A stretch of 64,000 nt of DNA from Mactra quadrangularis. Its lineage: Eukaryota > Mollusca > Bivalvia > Venerida > Mactridae. A program made the translations under genes and the position numbers. Numbering within the stretch: position 1 is the stretch's first letter; every line of letters begins with the position of its first letter. Under the pieces are notes generated by a model. It saw only the letters and a list, made by a program, of their open reading frames with translations, ran no database searches and was not told the origin of the DNA. Positions 57,336 to 64,000 of this stretch are shown here, in pieces. The DNA lies in NCBI GenBank assembly GCA_025267735.1, contig CM046301.1, positions 13,452,190-13,516,189 of the forward strand, written 5' to 3'.

Positions 57336-60300
57336 AATCAGTCCTATTTAACTTATGGAATACCATTTCATATTATTCTCCTACAACATTGCCACACACA
57401 CTCTAGACATTTGAAAAACATCTTCTTGACATTTTTTGTAAAAAATAACATTAATTTCGAAGTACAATCGTTTACCTCGTTCAAACGTTAGAAACAATCG
57501 CATGTCAATCTTACAAATTTCAGCTGTAACCTTTCTTGAAAGCAAACATTAAATATTAATTTTAAAAAGATTTGTTCTTAGGAGGTAGACATAATAATTT
57601 ATATTCGTTTATCTGAAAAGGAAAATTATTTTACCGATGATTTTCTAAAGAGTTTTCATTTGTCTCAAAGTCTAATATCGAATCGCGATGCTTGAGTGTC
57701 TTTAGTAAATTATATTATTTAATGAATACTAAATACCATTTAGTATCTGCTATATAATATTCTGTTGCAATATATCAATTAAGTTTGATATAGAGAATTT
57801 TTGTCACAGTGTAAGTTATGGAACTGCAACAGATAATGCGAGTGCATACGAACCTATGGTGTATTCATACAGCAATACATTTTTTAGTCAGACTTGAATT
57901 TACTTCTTTCATTCAGTTGATACATAATGAACCATTTTGCCAATGAAATAAAAACGCAAATTTTTATCCAGTGCAAATATACCCAATACGATATCACAAT
58001 TCCAAATCTGCTTAAGATACATAACATGACAATACCTACAATTTTATCGTTACTCTTAGATAAGAGACATTTCTTAGAACCATATATATACCTAGATAAA
58101 TTGTATACGAGATGAATATTCCATCTTAGACAGATATATATCAATCATTTGTATGTTGCGTCATGATATAATCTTCCTTAAAGATTGCATTAATGAATGT
58201 AATGAAAGTAATTGATCGCAGCAAACATATGTTGACATATTCATTTAGTATGTACTCTCAAACAAGAGTTAATAAATATGCACAATTTGTATAAAGTATC
58301 GTTTAAAGCATGTCATGCAATATCATTTACAAAAGAGAAATTTAGAACACAACGATCTCGAAATTACACAGCTCTTCACTTATTTTAGAAAGTTAGAAAA
58401 GTAATGCAAATCCTGTGTACGTTTTGAATGATGCAATTCTGAATGTACACAAGACATTATGCTACAAATATGTTATACCTACGAAATACTTCTAACTCTA
58501 ACATCACTAGATATACTGTAACGTATGAGACATATATTTTGTATATATTTCTATTCTACAAAATGACATGACTTGATGTTATAACGTAAAGCCCTCTATG
58601 AATAATAAGTATAATATGTCATTGTTATTCGTTCAAGCAATATGCTGGCCGGCAATCATTCATTTTCCGTAAAAGTATCATTGTAACATCGAACGATGAC
58701 ATTTATCTAGCATCACTGGATGACAATAGAGGACACTTATACAGTTTATTTTGTTGATAAATAGTTGATAATTGTATAGTTCATTTTTCTCAGCTGTCAA
58801 AACATGAATAATTTCACGATGACTTCGTGTTTTTTGTTTCACACTCATGATATTTTGATAGTGTGTATTCAATCACCGTGGAATTATTTTAACTTTGACA
58901 GTTGAGCAAAAATGGACTGTAATAGGTAATTGGTTGATCAACCACTATTGTTGATTATTGACATTGGACTTGGCATGTTTGATGATTGTAATAGGTATTA
59001 TTGACATTTAGGACTCGCCTTGTCTAACCATCACTAGTGATATTTTAGATGAAAATAAATCATAAAATATTTTACTTACTCAGAATCGCTTCGGTGGCTT
59101 CTCGTTAAATATATCTATACCGTCAACAGTGTTTGTGAAGATACTCAGTCTGAATATCTGTAAAATATAATAATGATAGATTTTATTTTTACACAATTAT
59201 CATGTTTATAACTCTCCAATATAAAAAAAATATAATTAATTTGTGAGTTTCAAATAAAAGGCTCTCTCGGTTAATATTTGTAAAATGATTCCTAATGCGT
59301 TGAACTACGTTATTATCTGAAGTAAACCGCATACAAAAGTAAACCATGGTTATTTCAGGAAATGAAGCATGAGCGTGAACAAAATGTAGTCTATTTGATA
59401 GCAGTGTTGAAACTCGCAGCTATTTATCACCAATTAAGCAGTATTAAGCTGTACTTGGCAGATATAGACTAAACAATCAATCAACTTATATTATCCTCAT
59501 GTGCACGCTTAAAAAAATTCATAAACAGTAGATGTTTCTGAAATTCAAGATAAGGCGTTATCCACGAAATAAAATGCTGCACATTTCACTTCGTCGGCAC
59601 TATAAATAACAAAAATGTGCAACATGGAAATTATTAATACGTAACACAACAAACCTTCTGAATTATAATATTTGAGAGCTTTGTAATTAATATAAGGGGA
59701 ACAAACAAATATATCATAAACAAATATTTACAAAGGATTTATCGTGACCATATTCTTAATGTACTCAAGAAATGTTGTGGCTATAAAACTGCTAATCATC
59801 ATAGCAAGAAAAGTAAATACGGTATTGCTTATTAAACTTTACGTAGTATACTTATCATAAAAATAATGAAGTCATAAAAATGAAAAAGTGTATAGACTAG
59901 TTGCAAACATTGATATCATTGCAATGATTTATTTATCGGTATACAGACTTTGATATGTATTGACAATTTTAATGAACCGATAAATAACATCAACTCGTCA
60001 AAAAAAAACTATCCATTTTTACAGTCCAAAAATTATCACAGTCTATATATTCAATAGACTTTATGTTAAATCACATACTATTTTACGTTTAATCATATAC
60101 AAGTCACATAAAATCCAAGATTAAAACATTCAACAAATAAGATCAAATGGCAATAATGCACCATTAACTCTATACCAAAACTAACTTATGTTCGTTCTTA
60201 GAATTTCAGAGATTTTAAACACGCTAATTGTTTGTATTACTTCTGTATGTGAATACCCCTCCAAAGTAAACAATCCATTCGACAAGAAGTAATTATGTTA

Positions 60301-60969
60301 TTGTTTAGAACTTGTAAAAAGCAGACGATAGTAATTATAACAAAATCCAATGATGTCAGAGTATTTTAATCATTTCTTCCTACGCAAAGCTAGAACACTA
60401 AAACGCTATCCAGACAAGACATGACAATTACATACAAACAGACAATGAGTGAGATAACCCTTAATGCAATCACAGAGAAACGGAAAATTTTAACTTTCTA
60501 TACAAGCGATAGAATTGTCTTTTTAATTAAATATAAGGAATCGTACATTGAATTCAGAAGTGGAAAACATTATCTAGGGTTTTATAACATGGGTATTTTA
60601 TGGTAAAAATGTACGTGCGTATATGAATCGAAATGAAATAGTCCAGGATGATGGCAAAAGTCAAATGTTCGCGTGAACATTAAAACTTTTATGAAAATGT
60701 TAAAATTGAAAATTATTCTGAAATAATATGCAGTTGATCTGTATCTTAAATTTTGAACTTTTATACCATAAAGCTTTTTAGAGAGGTTTTAATTGAGTTA
60801 TGATATTTCTTTAAACAAAATTATTCTTTTCATCAGTCATAAATCAAGTAGGAGGAACTCGTATGATTTGAATACAACACTTTTTTGTGAATTGTTTTCT
60901 ACTTTTTATTACATTAAAACTTTCATGTAAGATTTGTACATATTTGCGAACGACATTGGAGTAGAATTC
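57336..60969. other. gene-free AT-rich stretch
   Basis: About 3.6 kb with no credible exon. A short direct repeat of tgtaatagg words lies near 58918-59000. Nothing else is recognised. Confidence 0.4.
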
Positions 60970-61126
60970 GGAACTCCTCGGCCATTCCATTCACTACGAA
61001 TGAACTCGGACATATTTAGACGCCGTGTGCTTTGCCTCGCGTTTGTAGCAAAACACCCGATATTCTTGGTGGACCCCCAAAGAATCCTTCCGAGATTATT
61101 TATTTAATGAACGGTCGAGGTGTTCA
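60970..61126. mobile_element. repeat B copy 2: 157-bp inverted-repeat element
   Basis: The left end ggaactcctcggccattcca and the right end, reverse-complemented (gaacacctcgaccgttcatt), match as inverted repeats of about 20-25 bp. The right two-thirds (gcgtttgtagcaaaacaccc, gatattcttggtggacccc) match the partial copy at 15692-15790. This fits a MITE family with two recognisable members here. Confidence 0.6.
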
Positions 61127-61393
61127 AAACGACTGGATAGGAACAGTATGTCTAAGTTATTAGGTGTATCCTTGAATACATGTTTAGAGCAGCGGTTTAC
61201 ATTATTCAAGATTATTGATATGTTCGGGAACAGTAAGCAAATTATAAATCAAACTGCTACTGGCTTTTATTATTATGCACCAAAAGAAAAAATACATGGT
61301 AGATATATTTGTCACTCTGTTTATAATGTGGTATATGTAGCTTGTTGGCAGATAACGCATTATGACTAGCCAAAACGAATGATCGCATTTTTT

Positions 61394-61441
61394 GTATTAT
61401 CATTCCACGGTAAATAATTGTCTATAACAATTAATGCTTCC
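61394..61441 (+). repeat. dispersed repeat C, copy 3
   Basis: tgtattatcattccacggta, aataattgtctataacaatt, aatgcttccc matches copies at 49815 and 54328 with substitutions. Confidence 0.5.
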
Positions 61442-61972
61442 CTGTGAAGTACCGTAGTTAAAATGTCACTGCGTTCATAAAACGTCCATGCCAATCTGAA
61501 GCGTGACTAAGTGAATGTACTAACAATGCCCAACAACGAATGTCATAATTAACATCATTTGTAATGTTTTGCATGCAACTTCTAATAATTTCAAGGGAGG
61601 ATAAGAACTATGGATGTTATTTTATATGATACTTCTTAATAATAAGATAACCACGCTTCAATCAATGCTGAGATTGTATACGCATATAAGTTTCGTTAGC
61701 GCGTATTAAATGCAAAATTGTCCAGTCCATTAGCACTAAAATGACCTTCCTTACTTTGTGTTCAGGCTTTTTCTGTAGCATGAGATTAATGTGTTTGTTA
61801 CGAGGCATATTTGATTCATCATTCAATGACCCAAGTTCTCAGTTGTTTTGAAATCACCCGCCTTAAAAATAAGCCATTGTCGAGACAAGCGCTGCAGGAT
61901 ATTAGTATAATGTTCCAAAACTAATTCAGACTTAAGACATTTCAATAATATGTCTTGCATGAACCTCTACGG

Positions 61973-62023
61973 CTTGGTCATTAGCAGCTATCACCTAGCA
62001 GGATTACAAGTAAACTCGTTGAT
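61973..62023 (+). repeat. dispersed repeat D, copy 2 (pair with 50158)
   Basis: cttggtcattagcagctatc, acctagcaggattacaagta, aac matches the first copy with several substitutions and a small indel. Confidence 0.45.
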
Positions 62024-63844
62024 AGCTTAACGTTATAGGAAATCCATATACGTCTTGATACACATAATCTTCCTGCCACCACCAATATTTATTAACGTCA
62101 GAGTTACGTTTTTCTTGAGATAATTAGTGAAATAAGGTGCCACAGTGACAAATATAGACAAGTGACAATGTTTATGTAATCTCCTAGGACGCTGATATGA
62201 TCAGGAGCTTCATTTACGTTATTTTAGTTCACTAATATCTTGTTTTCTTCAAAAAGATCAATCAGTACAAACAAGAAAACCATCTATATTGGAGCTGTTA
62301 TTATTTAACAAATTTGAACATTTAAATCTTTTCTGAAAGTATATGGTAATCATTCATCGGTATAAGGATATGTGATAGGTTCTATGTCAGATAAAACACT
62401 TCTTGCATGACATCAATTTGTAGAAGAGTACTTAAACGTATGTGCAGATTAAAAATCTCCCAAGCCATGTGCATTTTAAATCAAGGGTTGCTCACAAAGC
62501 TGTAGAAAATACAATGCACTTACTTCAGCCTTGCTGGCAACCCTCGATATAAAAGATATGAAGTTTTCCAATGGCTAGTTTTGAGAGAAACGGTTAAAAG
62601 AACCATGGTTGCCAAAATGATGTCTAAAACGGGTGCCAATTTGGAGAGGTTTACAATTTGTGATAAAAATGCCAAAAACTAATTAGAACACATTTTGAAA
62701 GCCGCTAGATGTTTCCTAAATCGAGACCATCATATATGATACATGTATAAATTTGTAATCAAAATAAACTACCTCGATACAATGAAAATATGAAATAGAT
62801 ATACTAGCAGAAGTGTTATAATGTTTGCCTTGGAAGTTTTGATCAGAAATTTAAGCTGACTCCGGGAAATACCTGCCAAATATTAATAAAATGAATATCT
62901 ATCTGACATGCAGAATGACTGGTTGTTAAAAGAAACAAAATTTGTTTTAACACGCGCTCAATGAACACTCTGATCCGATACAGACACTAACAAGCCAAAT
63001 CTCTACAGATAACATAAATACTGGATATAGATAATTAGAGATTTATACCTGTAGAATAAAAATATTTTTGATTGCATCAAATACTCAGGTGTGGTAAAAT
63101 TCTGTCTTGTGGAAGAGTATTTCAGGTTAAAGTAATACAATGTGCCAAATTGTACGGAAATACATAAAAATCTGATCAGTTTGATATAAATATTTCGGTT
63201 TTATTATTTAAAAAGCTTTCTTTGTTAAATGCGTAAACAAACGTATTGGTAGAATACTAAGGATAGTTTAATTATGATGATCGTTTGAATTAGAAATTAT
63301 GTCAAGTTCACTGATATTTGAAATGTATCTTCCTTTGAAAATCCTAAAGTATTATCATTTTTCCAAATTGTCTGCTTATTTTGATTTCAGAATTTACACA
63401 TAAATCGCATTTATGTTATCATTGAAACAATTAAAGTACTGTCATTGGTAAACATTCCTTTCTATTTATATAGTCATCTTTAGCATTTAATAGTTCAGTA
63501 TTTAAAGTTACACATTGAACACTGGTACGGTTTAGAAGGTATTTATAGAATTACCTAGCACCAGAAGTTTCAAATTAATGATTTTTTAATCAAATGGTTT
63601 TATTCAGTTCTGGGAAAGTATGTTCTGATTTCAAGATATAACTCAACACGTGTAAATGTATTTGACATTCATTCTTAGATTTCATTGTATCAACTAACAA
63701 TACTAGTAGATTTAGATCTACTAATTACTATTTCAATGAAATTATGCTTAGACTAGTAATCAAAACTGATGATATTGATTCAGCTTGTCTTGAAGTGTCG
63801 CAACAAATAATTACATATCGTACTATTAATAGTTAATAACTTAC

Positions 63845-63862
63845 TGTACTATATATAGTACA
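63845..63862. repeat. 18-bp perfect palindrome
   Basis: tgtactatatatagtaca is its own reverse complement. In AT-rich DNA short palindromes are frequent, so it is recorded only as a structural feature. Confidence 0.6.
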
Positions 63863-64000
63863 AGTTGGTCAATGCATTCTCAGAAACTTTAGATATTGAG
63901 TGTCAATTACATAACTAACCGAGAATTGTCTATGATTTTGCACAGAAATGTGGGCGGTCAGTAAATCAATGAACTTGTTAAGTATAGGTGAGTGAATTAA

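Larger units (their letters stand above)
61127..64000. other. gene-free AT-rich right edge of the window
   Basis: No credible exon. It contains repeat C copy 3 (about 61394-61441), repeat D copy 2 (about 61973-62023) and a perfect palindrome near 63845. The 73-codon frame at 61148-61369 is unrecognised. Confidence 0.4.

Noticed and set aside
1..64000. CRISPR array, bacterial operon, prophage or plasmid features
   Set aside because: No short-repeat/spacer pattern, no dense coding and no bacterial gene; the sequence is animal-like.
1..64000. Known microRNA genes
   Set aside because: A look for a few conserved invertebrate microRNA sequences (let-7, miR-1, miR-9, miR-71) found none; a full search was not possible.

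Overview
This window looks like nuclear genomic DNA from an invertebrate animal, most likely a bivalve mollusc. It is AT-rich (about one-third GC by eye). It has no operons and almost no long reading frames, and it carries many tRNA-derived SINEs and short inverted-repeat DNA transposons (MITEs) of the kind common in bivalves. The species assignment is an inference; no marker gene is present to fix it. Only one protein-coding gene can be defended: an intronless 331-residue class A G-protein-coupled receptor on the minus strand at 16573-17568. Its ligand-switch positions are unusual, and its closest resemblance is to the Tre1/moody/GPR84-type receptors.

Region 1 (1-19.9 kb) is the transposon-dense part. 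It holds at least five copies of one palindromic MITE family (MITE-A), a TTAA-flanked element, a foldback element built of TAACTAGTTA palindromes, one of two 77-bp inverted-repeat elements, and SINEs of three tRNA-headed groups. The best resolved event is a ~297-bp element with a 9-bp target duplication sitting inside the left arm of a MITE-A copy (10.15-10.61 kb). The GPCR lies in this region.

Region 2 (20.0-27.8 kb) consists of two degenerate long-period tandem arrays. The first has five to six units of about 0.7-1.1 kb and contains a seven-copy 45-bp minisatellite. One unit carries a 57-bp SINE-tail insertion with a 10-bp target duplication, and its sister units keep the empty site. The second has three units with a period of 749 bp between the best aligned copies and a nearly invariant GC-rich core.

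Region 3 (27.8-64 kb) is a gene desert in which I find no credible exon. It contains four more SINEs, a SINE tail, small tandem duplications (149 bp and 54 bp), pairs of old duplicated segments at 31.6/33.8, 40.5/43.4 and 49.8/54.3/61.4 kb, a second 77-bp element, and a cluster of GGCGCC palindromes between 31.6 and 45.2 kb. Most remaining reading frames are under 130 codons and look like chance.

Taken together, the window shows a lineage-specific receptor gene in a repeat-shaped landscape. The SINEs are the most informative part. Leu-like and Arg-like tRNA heads are attached to the same central domain, and similar 3' tails occur on several heads, which suggests modular SINE evolution.
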